Source of the DNA: Leptolyngbya sp. PCC 7375
GTDB lineage: Bacteria > Cyanobacteriota > Cyanobacteriia > Phormidesmidales > Phormidesmidaceae
Length of the DNA: 64,000 nt
NCBI RefSeq assembly: GCF_000316115.1
Contig: NZ_JH993797.1
Location: 496,001-560,000 of the forward strand
Reading direction: 5' to 3'
A program made the translations under genes and the position numbers. Below are positions 1-8,054 of this stretch, piece after piece. The notes beneath the pieces were generated by a model. That model had not been told where the DNA came from. It made no database searches and saw only the letters and a list, made by a program, of their open reading frames with translations. Every line of letters begins with the position of its first letter. The stretch's first letter is position 1.

Positions 1-666
1 CAAGGTCTCGGTATTTCCCTCGGCTTTCACCGAATGGCTAGCCATCGCAGTTTGCGAGTACCTCTATGGTTAGAGCACCTGTTCATTTTGCTGGGTACCC
101 TCGCCTTTCAGGGGGGCGTATATGGCTGGGTGGGGTATCATCGCCTGCATCACAAGCACACTGATCAAGCACTCGATCCCCACAGTGCTAGTAAGGGATT
201 TTGGTGGAGCCATATCAACTGGCTAATGCATACGGTGCCTACCCACTCCTTGCTACCTCGCATGACCCAAGATATCCGTGACGATAAGTTCTATCAGTTT
301 TGCCATAACCACTACATCACACTACAGGTGGCGCTGGGACTGCTGCTATATCTAATGGGTGGCATGCCATGTCTTGTCTGGGGCATATTTGTCAGACTGC
401 TCGTTAGCTTCCATGGCACTTGCTTTGTGAACAGCGCCTGTCATAAGTTTGGCTACCGTTCCACTGACACCGATGACATGTCTACCAACTGTTGGTGGGT
501 GGCCATACTCACCTATGGTGAAGGCTGGCACAACAATCATCACGCCTGTCAGTCCTCTGCTTGTTTTCAGAAAAGCTGGTGGGAAATTGATCCCGTATGG
601 CAAGTAATCCGATTGCTACAGGCCCTTGGTCTGGCGGAAAAGGTGAAAACAGCATCTCCCTCTTGA
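1..666 (+). CDS. Fatty acid desaturase (acyl-lipid delta-9 type), 5' end outside window
   Basis: Membrane di-iron desaturase that introduces a double bond into acyl chains; the family acts on lipid-bound or CoA-bound fatty acids at the membrane. All three histidine boxes are visible. Box 1 (HRMASH) is formed by codons at positions 28-45. Box 2 is HRLHHKH, about 45 residues further on. Box 3 (HNNHH in EGWHNNHHA) lies near the C-terminus. The frame is open from base 1 and the residues before the first in-window ATG (position 34) read GLGISLGFHR, the normal lead-in to box 1. The gene therefore begins upstream and about 60-70 N-terminal residues are missing. The spacing and sequence fit the cyanobacterial DesC family; the exact regiospecificity is inferred. 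Confidence 0.93.
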   Translation, partial: QGLGISLGFHRMASHRSLRVPLWLEHLFILLGTLAFQGGVYGWVGYHRLHHKHTDQALDPHSASKGFWWSHINWLMHTVPTHSLLPRMTQDIRDDKFYQFCHNHYITLQVALGLLLYLMGGMPCLVWGIFVRLLVSFHGTCFVNSACHKFGYRSTDTDDMSTNCWWVAILTYGEGWHNNHHACQSSACFQKSWWEIDPVWQVIRLLQALGLAEKVKTASPS

Positions 667-675
667 TATGTCATA

Positions 676-761
676 GGGGCAATCTGGGGAACCTAATGCC
701 CGTTAAGGGATAGTTAGCTCCTCGGGCTAGTATCGACCAGCTGAGGGTTGTCCATTGCCCC
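676..761. other. Long-range inverted repeat downstream of desaturase
   Basis: GGGGCAAT (676-683) pairs with ATTGCCCC (754-761) across about 70 nt of G/C-rich sequence. It may be a structured 3' region of the desaturase transcript. There is no T-run, so a classical terminator is not supported, and no cloverleaf could be drawn. Confidence 0.25.
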
Positions 762-908
762 CTTAATACGGAGATGATTGCTCTCATCTACAACTAGGTT
801 CAAACCCTATTCGCTCTCTGGTGAACCACCTTTAATGCGGCTCGGCTCTGTAGGTTAAGACCTCCGCCTAGTCGCTGTGGTAGTTTGCCAGGGAGTTCTA
901 AGCTTTGT

Positions 909-1256
909 ATGTTTCCTATTCGGATTACGATTTTTGAATATGAACGCGGTCTAAAGTACGTCAAAGGTCGGTTCAAGCAGGTGTTGGGGCCAGGGCAATA
1001 CTGGCTTTGGGCTTTTGGCAATACCACCATTCGTAAGGTGGATATGCGGCCCCAGTATTTGAGCGTGCCGGGGCAGGCAGTGCTGACTAACGATGGAGTG
1101 GGGTTAAAAGTAAGCCTAACAGCCGTATATGAGATTAGCGACCCAGCGATGGCCATTAATTTGAGCTATCGGCTGGGGCTCAAGATAATTCTGAAAATAT
1201 GGATGGAGAGCCTGCTTGAGCTGTTACATATTTCTAATCAGGTGGAGAAATTCTAA
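909..1256 (+). pseudogene. Truncated SPFH/band 7 (slipin) protein
   Basis: About 80 residues match the start of a slipin: a short N-terminal strand, then VLGPGQYW, RKVDMRPQYLSVPGQAVLTNDGVGLKVSLTAVYEISDPAMAI. This is the beta-rich half of the SPFH domain, which normally continues with a helical segment and a long C-terminus (about 250-370 residues in total). Here the sequence after PAMAINL no longer resembles the family and stops after about 30 further residues. ATG 909 is preferred; a TTG at 885 is an alternative. Full-length slipins sit at membranes as oligomeric scaffolds. This copy is probably a remnant, although expression of a short protein cannot be excluded. Confidence 0.6.
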
Positions 1257-1303
1257 GGAAAAACCACAGACTGAAGGCGATACGATAGGCTGAAATTGGC
1301 TCT

Positions 1304-2263
1304 ATGAAATCAGGGGCGCATCGCATGAAACCCCAACTTGTGTCAGTTGTTTCCCAGCTACCGGTAAAAGAAAAACCTAAATGTGTTGGTGACTATGCTC
1401 ACCAGGCCATCAAAAAATACGTCGATCATATTCTCCAGCACGAAAAGGGTGTGCTGGCCCATCATCGCGATCCTGAATTTGTGCATCAAATGCGTGTAGG
1501 ATTGCGTCGTCTGCGAACGGTGCGAGCAGCCTTTGCCTTTGCCTTGGTTTTACCCGATGCAGTTAGTGATCGTGCCCTGAAGCGATTGGGCAAAGCTTTG
1601 GGGCGCATGCGAGACCTGGATATATTGCAAGGTTGGCTTAAAAAGTACAGTAGCCAGACTAAGTTGAAAAAATCGGAAATAAAAGTGCTACGCACCTTAA
1701 ACCGAACGCTGAAAAAGCAACGTAAGCAATGTCGGGTTCAAACTGACAAGCTACTGCGGAGTAAGGCCTATAAACAACTGTTCAAGGTAGTCAAAAAATG
1801 GCTGAAACAGCCGCAATATCAGTCCGTATCGAGATTGCCTTTGACAGTCGCTTTGCCAGACGTTCAGTTGCCGATGATCTGTCAGCTATTGTTGCATCCT
1901 GGCTGGTTAGTGGTGGATGCAACTGACACAACTAAGCTTGAACAGGTCCATGATCTGCGCAAACACATTAAAGGTGTGCGTTATCAGATGGCATTATTTA
2001 GAGAGTTTTATGGCGAAGACTATAAAGCCCAGGTAAATACCTTCAGACAGATGCAGGATGTGCTGGGTGAATTGCAAGATGAAGTAGTTTTGCAATCATT
2101 TTTAGTGAAAATGCTCGGCTCTAAGTGGGCGAAAAAATTGCCTAGCTTACATCGGTATTTTCAGCAACAACATCATCAGCTATGGCAGCAGTGGTTAGAA
2201 TTACGGCAGCCTTATGTGTCTGCAACCCAGCGTGATGCTTTACATCAGCTGTTCTTGGTGTAG
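1304..2263 (+). CDS. CHAD domain protein
   Basis: Conserved histidine alpha-helical domain protein of 319 residues, rich in Lys, Arg and His. The diagnostic start of the domain is VHQMRVGLRRLRTVRAAF, near residues 60-80. It is followed by LGRMRDLDILQGWL, and the second half-domain contains the repeat-like VHDLRKHIKGVRYQMALF and LGELQDEVV. CHAD proteins bind polyphosphate and often associate with polyphosphate granules. No CYTH triphosphatase domain is fused here, so this is a stand-alone CHAD protein. The start could also be ATG 1325; neither has a clear ribosome site. Confidence 0.85.
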   Translation: MKSGAHRMKPQLVSVVSQLPVKEKPKCVGDYAHQAIKKYVDHILQHEKGVLAHHRDPEFVHQMRVGLRRLRTVRAAFAFALVLPDAVSDRALKRLGKALGRMRDLDILQGWLKKYSSQTKLKKSEIKVLRTLNRTLKKQRKQCRVQTDKLLRSKAYKQLFKVVKKWLKQPQYQSVSRLPLTVALPDVQLPMICQLLLHPGWLVVDATDTTKLEQVHDLRKHIKGVRYQMALFREFYGEDYKAQVNTFRQMQDVLGELQDEVVLQSFLVKMLGSKWAKKLPSLHRYFQQQHHQLWQQWLELRQPYVSATQRDALHQLFLV

Positions 2264-2340
2264 CCAGAATTCTCCCGCCCTCATAAAATCTTCAACTTTG
2301 TAGCCTATTAATGTAACAGCACTACAGGTTGGAGGTGACT

Positions 2341-2538
2341 ATGAGTTACTGTATTTGTTGCAATAGTTCGCTGTTACGGCATATTCGTCATGGTGAGGTG
2401 TATTTGTATTGTCCTGACTGTCGTCAGGAGATGCCGGAGGCGGATAGCTGTGGCACCGATGAAATGCATGCTGTGTTGAGTAATATGTTGTTTAGGCCGC
2501 TAGTCTTATCGGATGCTGAGGTTGTGGGGGCGCACTGA
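2341..2538 (+). CDS. Small cysteine-rich protein, putative zinc ribbon
   Basis: 65-residue protein. The start at 2341 is chosen because GGAGGTGACT lies directly in front of the ATG; an upstream TTG (2329) would put the Shine-Dalgarno sequence inside the gene. Two knuckles, CICC and CPDC, are spaced by about 19 residues, as in small zinc ribbons. The remainder is acidic. No enzyme domain is seen. The stop codon lies within the loop of the palindrome at 2528-2552. It is probably a conserved cyanobacterial hypothetical; its role is unknown. Confidence 0.6.
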   Translation: MSYCICCNSSLLRHIRHGEVYLYCPDCRQEMPEADSCGTDEMHAVLSNMLFRPLVLSDAEVVGAH

Positions 2539-2552
2539 TGTGATGTGCGCCC
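2528..2552. repeat. GGGCGCAC/GTGCGCCC palindrome
   Basis: Perfect 8-bp arms (2528-2535 and 2545-2552) around a 9-nt loop that contains the stop codon of the small zinc-ribbon gene. Same family as the palindromes at 2761, 18578, 18640, 47591 and 50009. Confidence 0.6.
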
Positions 2553-2760
2553 GAGGCAAAATAGTGGTAACTGCCTGAAATTTTCTTTTTGATATTGGCC
2601 ATATCTTCAAATAGAACAGTTATCTCTTTTTGATTGGGTAAGAGATTTGCATAAGAAAACGAATATCTCTGCAGGGACGTATTTCTTTGCGTTCTTTTTT
2701 TGTGGCCATTCTCAGGAGCCCCAGGAAGCAGGTGATTGATTATTGGCAAACAGCCTAAAA

Positions 2761-2785
2761 GGGCGCACAGCAGCGCGCCCCTACG
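2761..2785. repeat. GGGCGC...GCGCCCCTAC palindrome
   Basis: GGGCGC pairs with GCGCCC, followed by the CCCCTACGG tail typical of the family. It lies between two convergent genes. The reverse strand of the nearby 3' end of the pentapeptide gene also carries GGGGCGCAC, then an A-run just after its stop. Confidence 0.5.
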
Positions 2786-2807
2786 GAGAAACACTTAGAC
2801 TATTTTT

Positions 2808-3341
2808 TTAATGTGCGCCCCAAGTAACCCAGCGATGAGCTGTGTTGTCTGCGCCATTCATGACAGGGGTTCTGAGATGGCAAAGGTTAGCACCGTCATG
2901 ATCTACTTCCTCTAAGCCAGTTTTGTCTAAGCAGGCAGCGGTTAGGTTGGCATTACAGAAGTTAGCGCCACTGACAATGGCGGCGGTGAGATTAGCACCT
3001 CTCAAATCGGCTCCTTCTAAGTTGGCCATTCTGAGGTCGGCCTGGCTCAGGTCGGCTCCGACAAGACTAGTGCCTGACAGATCGGCCCCGATAAAGTTAG
3101 CGCCCATGAGCTTGCTACCGCTGAGGTCGGCCTTAGTGACATCGGCATCGGTGAGGTTGGCGCTGTTGAGGTCACTGCGGCTAAGGTCTGCATTGCTAAG
3201 ATCTGCGCCGCTGAGATCGCATTGGCTAAAGTCTACGCCGCTGAAGTGCGTTTGGCTGAGGTTGGCATTATGCAGGCTAACGCCAGAGAAATCGCGGTAG
3301 CCTTGGTTATATTCGTGGCGGAGTTGTTGAATATTAATCAT
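2808..3341 (-). CDS. Pentapeptide repeat protein
   Basis: 177 residues, almost entirely A(D/N)LSX-type pentapeptides from about residue 20 to 155 (for example ADLSNADLSRSDLNSANLTDADVTKADLSGSK, in pieces). These repeats fold as a right-handed quadrilateral beta-helix. No signal peptide, transmembrane helix or extra domain is seen, so a cytoplasmic scaffold-like protein is likely. Cyanobacteria carry many such proteins, mostly of unknown function; a gyrase-protecting Qnr-like role has no support here. The C-terminal 25 residues leave the repeat pattern. Confidence 0.85.
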   Translation of the reverse strand: MINIQQLRHEYNQGYRDFSGVSLHNANLSQTHFSGVDFSQCDLSGADLSNADLSRSDLNSANLTDADVTKADLSGSKLMGANFIGADLSGTSLVGADLSQADLRMANLEGADLRGANLTAAIVSGANFCNANLTAACLDKTGLEEVDHDGANLCHLRTPVMNGADNTAHRWVTWGAH

Positions 3342-3901
3342 GGTGTGTCTCCTATAGGGGGTTGTCCAAGTTAAAGATGTGGGGCTCTCTAACTGACAAG
3401 AAACAGTTTGGCGCTATTGGCGGAATACCTACGACAGAGAATTGATACGATCTATGGTTTGTTGTGATGGATCGCCACACAAATGTGCGATTAATGTGCG
3501 ATTAATGATTCGCCGTTCGTCAACACTGTTCCTAACGGTACCCCTATCTTGGCGTACTTTATAAAAAGCGACACAGGTTGTTAATGGATTGCAATGCCCC
3601 ACGCTGATCTATGGGAAAGCAATACCTGTGGCATTTCAGAACTTTTTCATTTTTAGAAATTAGTGTGTGAAGTATAGCCATCTGTGTGATGCATCAGGTT
3701 GCTTATCCGTCAGCACTATAAAAAGAAAGCTTATGAAATATAACGAGAATGGTAACCCGTTCCCAAAAACTGTTTACATCACACTTGAACATAGCGGCAA
3801 CATTGAATTCAAGCCCATGGAGCTATAGGCAGATCGCACCTTCAAAGCTTGACGATCTGTGCTTATTCCCACCCCTCTGTAGAATTTAGTAGGTCCTAAT
3901 T
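3342..3901. other. 560-bp divergent intergenic region
   Basis: It separates the pentapeptide gene (minus) from the NYN gene (plus) and should contain both promoters. The only notable sequence is an 11-bp tandem duplication, ATGTGCGATTA twice, at about 3483-3504. No ORF or RNA gene is supported. Confidence 0.4.
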
Positions 3902-4498
3902 ATGACGATTCATCAAAACAGTTTATCTAGCCTGCTGCCCCATCAGGATCGTGGTCGCACTGCCATCTTTATTGATGGCTCGCACCTGTTTTATGCGGCT
4001 TTACAGCTAGATATTGAGCTGGACTACACCCAATTGTTAGCAACGCTAACTTTGGATTCAAAGCTTCTAAGGGCCTTTTTCTACACAGGTGTGGATAGCA
4101 ATAACGAAAAACAACAGGGCTTTTTGCTATGGATGCGGCGTAATGGTTATCGAGTCGTTACCAAAGAGTTAGTGCCAATGCCTGATGGCTCTAAGAAAAT
4201 TAATTTAGAGGTGGAAATGGTGGTTGATATGTTCACCCTGGCTCCTTACTACGACACCGCTGTTTTGGTCAGCGGTAACGGCCACTTGGCTTATGCCGTT
4301 GATGCTGTTAGTAGACAAGGGGTACGGGTCGAGGTAGTTGGTCTTAAATCTATGATGAGCGATTATTTGATCAATGTCGCCGATGCTTATCTAGATCTCT
4401 CCACCATAAAAACTAACATTCAAAAAGCTGTTCATAAAAGAATTACTAAGGCTAACGAAGATCACTATGTCTATCGACCCCTGACAGCTAGAGTGTAA
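3902..4498 (+). CDS. NYN domain protein, LabA/DUF88 family
   Basis: 198-residue PIN-like NYN domain protein. Expected acidic metal-binding positions are present: FIDGSHLFYA (residues 22-31), the central VEMVVDMFTLA, and LVSGNGHLAYAVDAVSRQGVRVEVVG, where the usual SGDGDF has become SGNGHL. Family members are predicted or shown RNases. In cyanobacteria the LabA branch modulates KaiC-dependent circadian output. The replacement of two acidic positions in the SGDGDF motif could weaken catalysis. There is no operon partner on this strand. Confidence 0.85.
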   Translation: MTIHQNSLSSLLPHQDRGRTAIFIDGSHLFYAALQLDIELDYTQLLATLTLDSKLLRAFFYTGVDSNNEKQQGFLLWMRRNGYRVVTKELVPMPDGSKKINLEVEMVVDMFTLAPYYDTAVLVSGNGHLAYAVDAVSRQGVRVEVVGLKSMMSDYLINVADAYLDLSTIKTNIQKAVHKRITKANEDHYVYRPLTARV

Positions 4499-4543
4499 TG
4501 AATTTGCCTGTGCAGGGGGCCCAGATACCTTAAGACTATAGTG

Positions 4544-4628
4544 ATTGCTGATTTAGAGGATGAACCAATCTAGCGCCATTGCTATGTAACGGCCCCTCAT
4601 CGCCAACTCCCTTCTAAAGATCAGCAAT
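4544..4628 (+). repeat. ~84-bp TGCTGAT/ATCAGCA element, copy 1
   Basis: The ends are a perfect 9-bp inverted repeat (ATTGCTGAT at 4544, ATCAGCAAT at 4620). The left end continues TTAGAGGATGAAYC, shared with copies at 17461 and 43955 (reverse strand). It lies between convergent genes and has no coding potential. It could be a small MITE or a structured RNA element. Confidence 0.6.
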
Positions 4629-4641
4629 GCCAGAAATTTAC

Positions 4642-4690
4642 ATTCAGCCACCCTTGGTTTAGCCTTAATCAGCCATATGGGTGGCTGAAT
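4642..4690. terminator. 12-bp perfect stem-loop between convergent genes
   Basis: ATTCAGCCACCC (4642-4653) pairs perfectly with GGGTGGCTGAAT (4679-4690) around a 25-nt loop. It lies between the 3' ends of the LabA-like gene and the minus-strand gene at 4806. It is likely a bidirectional transcription barrier, although no T-run is adjacent. Confidence 0.35.
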
Positions 4691-4805
4691 TATAGATGAT
4701 ATTTTGGCTATTAGACGCTTGTGCTTAACTAATCACCCCGTTATCCCATCACTCATCCACCCATCTACAGCCCCAACCTGGGTCTTTATTTTTGGGCCGT
4801 CCCCT

Positions 4806-5060
4806 TTAGACGCATTCGCCAAAATGCTTTTGGATGGTTTTCACCGCTCTATCTAACTCATACAGAGCCGTCTCCATAATTATCACGCGACCATCGGGTA
4901 GATCTAGCCGCATGCTGATGCTTGTTCGTCCCGAGGCCATGCCCTTTGACATCGCCACAATTTCAACTGGAGCTGCCTCATTACCGAAATAAATCACCTC
5001 TTTCTCCAATAGATCATCCCAATGTTCTTCAGGTTCTAGAATTGTGTGAAATGTGAGCAT
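4806..5060 (-). CDS. Hypothetical protein, 84 aa
   Basis: A small soluble protein with alternating beta and helix pattern (VIYFGNEAAPVEIVAMSKGM, SISMRLDLPDGRVIIMETALYELDRAVKTIQKHF). No recognised family, signal or membrane segment. GAAGGGAGAAGA precedes the ATG at 5060 and could be its ribosome site. It is transcribed divergently from the DJ-1-like gene, with about 100 bp between them. Composition and spacing make it a credible gene. Confidence 0.6.
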   Translation of the reverse strand: MLTFHTILEPEEHWDDLLEKEVIYFGNEAAPVEIVAMSKGMASGRTSISMRLDLPDGRVIIMETALYELDRAVKTIQKHFGECV

Positions 5061-5160
5061 TAGGATCTTCTCCCTTCATAATTTCCTCAGGCTCTTACCC
5101 TAGCGTTAAGTATGGCTTTCTTTATCTGTAAGGAAGCACCCCATTACGGAAGCCAAAACC

Positions 5161-6246
5161 ATGACACCTAAAAATGAAGCTGCTGGGAAGAAAGTTGCTA
5201 TTCTGATTGAAAATCAATTTGAGGATCTGGAGTTTAAAGTTCCTTATACCGCCTTGCAAAAGGCAGGGGCAACGGTAACGGTGCTCGGGGCACGTATGAA
5301 TGATGAATATCAAAGTTATCGAGGCACCGTATCGATTAAACCGGATGCCACAGCGACGGAGGTTGTTGCTGAAGACTTTGACGCTTTTGTTATCCCTGGT
5401 GGCAGTATTCGCACTAATCCCAACGTTGTTCGACTAGTGACAAATGCAAATCTTCAAGGTAAATGGATCGCAGCCATTGGCTATGGTCCCCAAGTTTTAA
5501 TTGAAGCGGATCTTCTCAAAAATAAGAGCGCGACTGGCTGCCGCGCTATTCGTAAGGATATTGAAAATGCAGGCGCAACCTACTTAGACGCCCCGGCTGC
5601 TGTGGATGAGCATCTGCTAACTGCACGTCGTCCTGGCGATCTACCCATCTTTACCACTACATTATTGGGAGAGCTGGGACTCGCCATAGAAGATACCTAC
5701 TTGCCCGATACAGGGAAACATGGTCATGAATGGTGGGAGCTGGGTCAGGATTGGGGTGGTTCTACCAGACGCGAGCTGACTCAGGCTCTTAACACCGTTA
5801 TTATTGGAGAGAGATATACATTAGAAGCCTTTAAGCAGTATAGCTATCGGGCAAGAGACAAAGACTTACGTCTGTTGTTTCAAGACATTAGTGAATTAAA
5901 ACAGCGCCATGTGAACCAGCTGGAAAAGCGATTAAAAGGCACATTCCATGGAGAGGTCACTTGGCAAGCTTTAGGTAGTGAAGCCTATGCTGTCCTGCAG
6001 GCCTGGTTACAATCCAGCGATGAGCTTTCCCTAATGCGTCGAGCCCTCGGAGATTTGCAAACGGGCGTGATCGATCTCTATCGCCTTTGCAATCAGCTCA
6101 CTGATCCGCTGACGGTTGATCTATTGAATACTGTTGAACTGGATCTGGCACGCTATGAACAGAAGCTAGCGATGTTCTATCGTACCCATGCTGGCACTCG
6201 CGTAGAGCCACCGATTCCAACGACAGTAGCGGCTATTGCCCAATAG
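5161..6246 (+). CDS. DJ-1/PfpI-like domain without catalytic Cys, fused to a four-helix C-terminal domain
   Basis: Residues 1-190 are a DJ-1/PfpI fold: KVAILIENQFEDLEFKVPYTAL, the strand FVIPGG (about residues 76-81), and the nucleophile elbow. Active members have AAICHGPQ at the elbow; this protein reads AAIGYGPQ (residues 104-111), so both the nucleophilic Cys (Gly107) and the following His (Tyr108) are lost. The domain is likely a non-catalytic binding or structural module. Residues ~210-345 form a helical region (ERYTLEAFKQYSYRARDKDLRLLFQDISELKQRHVNQL) resembling ferritin-like DUF2383/PA2169 bundles, which often occur in stress proteins. The start at 5161 fits the first conserved strand. 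The fusion and substitution are seen; the stress role is inferred. Confidence 0.8.
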   Translation: MTPKNEAAGKKVAILIENQFEDLEFKVPYTALQKAGATVTVLGARMNDEYQSYRGTVSIKPDATATEVVAEDFDAFVIPGGSIRTNPNVVRLVTNANLQGKWIAAIGYGPQVLIEADLLKNKSATGCRAIRKDIENAGATYLDAPAAVDEHLLTARRPGDLPIFTTTLLGELGLAIEDTYLPDTGKHGHEWWELGQDWGGSTRRELTQALNTVIIGERYTLEAFKQYSYRARDKDLRLLFQDISELKQRHVNQLEKRLKGTFHGEVTWQALGSEAYAVLQAWLQSSDELSLMRRALGDLQTGVIDLYRLCNQLTDPLTVDLLNTVELDLARYEQKLAMFYRTHAGTRVEPPIPTTVAAIAQ

Positions 6247-6262
6247 TTGCTACAGCATTAAT

Positions 6263-7126
6263 TTAACCCCGTACGACACGCTGACCACGCTGCTCTCCAC
6301 GGGTTTCGGTTACCACTGTGCATTGCCCCTGATGCCCATTGCGCTCATAGTAAATCACAACCCAGTCATGGGTTTTACCTAGTTCATGGGCACGGGCTGT
6401 GTTGGAATATAGGGCGCTAAACCACCAGCCATCTCGCTCTACATGCATAATCGGTAGCCAGCGTTTGCCAGTTGGGTTAAACCGACGGGGGGTAATTACA
6501 GGTAATTGACCGGCTGCTGCCAAATGGCGATATTCAGCATCGATGTCCAATATCAGGGCAATGGGAGGTCGCGTATAGGCAGCTTGGATTTCTCGCCAGC
6601 GGTTTACTCGAATACGTTGGCGAGACGAGCGATTGAGGATTGTTTCAAGGGCATCTCGCACTAAGCGTGTGCGCCCACTCCCAAATCCTGGCACGGCATC
6701 GAGTTTACCGGTATGGGCTGCCAACTCTAATTCTTCCAATGTTTCGATTCCCAGTTCCTGCTGAACGCGGTGGGCAAGGACATCTCCAATGCCTGGAATT
6801 AGCTTAAATACATCCTCAGGAGATATATCTACCAGCAGCTGTTTGAGGAGGCTGAGTTCACCTGTCTGTAGTAATTCTTCGATGGATAGTGACAGATGCT
6901 GGCCAATATGGGGCAACTTCTCCAACCCTGCTCGACCTTCAAGTTGCAAAATATTTTTGACTGATCGTTCCAGGCTGCGAATGGTTTGTGCCGCCTCGCG
7001 ATAGGCTCTGATGCGATAATAATTTTCCTCTTGAATTTCTAAGAGATCGGCAACTTGCTCAAAAACACTCGCAATCTCATCATTCGAGAGCACAAAATAT
7101 TGAATGGGTGTAGTGTTTTTCATCAT
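6263..7126 (-). CDS. Helix-hairpin-helix protein resembling the N-terminal part of PolX (polymerase beta-like), without polymerase domain
   Basis: After the start comes the PolX-like 8-kDa region (LSNDEIASVFEQVADLLEIQEENYYRIRAYREAAQTIRSL). Next are paired HhH motifs (LEKLPHIGQHLSLSIEELL, VFKLIPGIGDVLAHRVQQELGI, LDAVPGFGSGRTRLVRDAL) that bind DNA backbone. The C-terminal ~110 residues contain an unknown beta-rich segment rather than a nucleotidyltransferase or PHP domain. Such stand-alone PolX N-terminal proteins may act in DNA repair or structure recognition. ATG 7126 or 7123 is preferred over 7180 because the extra N-terminal residues look unlike the family. It converges on the DJ-1-like gene, 16 bp apart. 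Confidence 0.75.
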   Translation of the reverse strand: MMKNTTPIQYFVLSNDEIASVFEQVADLLEIQEENYYRIRAYREAAQTIRSLERSVKNILQLEGRAGLEKLPHIGQHLSLSIEELLQTGELSLLKQLLVDISPEDVFKLIPGIGDVLAHRVQQELGIETLEELELAAHTGKLDAVPGFGSGRTRLVRDALETILNRSSRQRIRVNRWREIQAAYTRPPIALILDIDAEYRHLAAAGQLPVITPRRFNPTGKRWLPIMHVERDGWWFSALYSNTARAHELGKTHDWVVIYYERNGHQGQCTVVTETRGEQRGQRVVRG

Positions 7127-7276
7127 GGGTCTAGGGCATTGTGCTACAACACAAAACAGCACGATTGCCTCTTCTATCATTTAAGCATTTAATTCTGAGA
7201 CACTTGTGAAGACATCACTTGTTTGCCTCACAGGTTCCTCATGCTTTTCCCCTAAAGTAGCGATGTAGGCTAAGTT

Positions 7277-7768
7277 ATGGGGTTAGAGGTAATGCAAAGC
7301 TCCACCGATCAAAATCTAAACAGTTACAACAATGAAGACAAGTCTTTTCATCGACTAACGTCGCTATGGTTAAGTGTAAAGGCCGGATTAATCTACTTTG
7401 TGACTGTTTTTGGAGTAGGTTTTCTGTTGGGGTTCATTCGAGTGGTATGGATAGAGCCTCAATTTGGGGTCAGACTGGCTGAACTGTTGGAAATGCCTTT
7501 GATGTTAATGGCCGTTATTGTAGCTGCCTACTGGGTTGTGAAAAAGCTAGCGGTGCCTCCTGCTTTATGGTCCAGGCTCAGCATGGGCTTAGTGGCCCTG
7601 GCTTGTTTGCTTGGTGCAGAATGGGGTTTGGTTCTGGGGCTACGGGGACTTTCTATGGGTGAGTATATTGCCACCCGTGACCCCATAGCTGGTACGGTTT
7701 ACTACATCATGCTTTGCTTGTTTGCGGTGATGCCCTGGCTGATTGTTCGTCAAGAACAATCGTCTTAG
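7277..7768 (+). CDS. Hypothetical integral membrane protein, 163 aa
   Basis: Four hydrophobic segments (about residues 36-57, 70-90, 101-121 and 139-158) predict an inner- or thylakoid-membrane protein. The N-terminal ~30 residues are polar. The start may be the Met six codons in (MQSSTDQN). No family is recognised. The gene stands alone between two minus-strand neighbours. Confidence 0.6.
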   Translation: MGLEVMQSSTDQNLNSYNNEDKSFHRLTSLWLSVKAGLIYFVTVFGVGFLLGFIRVVWIEPQFGVRLAELLEMPLMLMAVIVAAYWVVKKLAVPPALWSRLSMGLVALACLLGAEWGLVLGLRGLSMGEYIATRDPIAGTVYYIMLCLFAVMPWLIVRQEQSS

Positions 7769-8054
7769 TGTCTAATGATATTTGGGGACAGTCTTATCCT
7801 GAAGGGGCTGTTTTGTTTCAACATATTAATCTTAATTTGGGCCAGATGAACTGGCTCGATATGCGATCGCAACATCTTTTGAAAACTTTGTTTGCTGGAT
7901 GCTGGACCAATATCAGTCTGGCATTTCACCATTATTTTTAACCCTGACTATGATCATCGGGTTCTAAGCATTTGTGAACCCAATGTTGAACATTGCCAGG
8001 ATGCATTACCTCTTTTGTTTAGGGATTACCCCCTGTCGACACCAACAACCAACC

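Noticed and set aside
740..830. Possible tRNA suggested by AGGTTCAAACCCT at about 796-808
   Set aside because: The T-arm-like segment is isolated: no matching acceptor stem, D-arm or anticodon arm could be drawn on either strand.
2923..3300. Long plus-strand ORF opposite the pentapeptide gene
   Set aside because: It is the antisense shadow of the repetitive pentapeptide codons, with biased Leu/Ser/Ala composition.
7714..7941. Plus-strand ORF overlapping the end of the membrane protein gene
   Set aside because: Overlaps the real gene in another frame, with no ribosome site or protein-like pattern.
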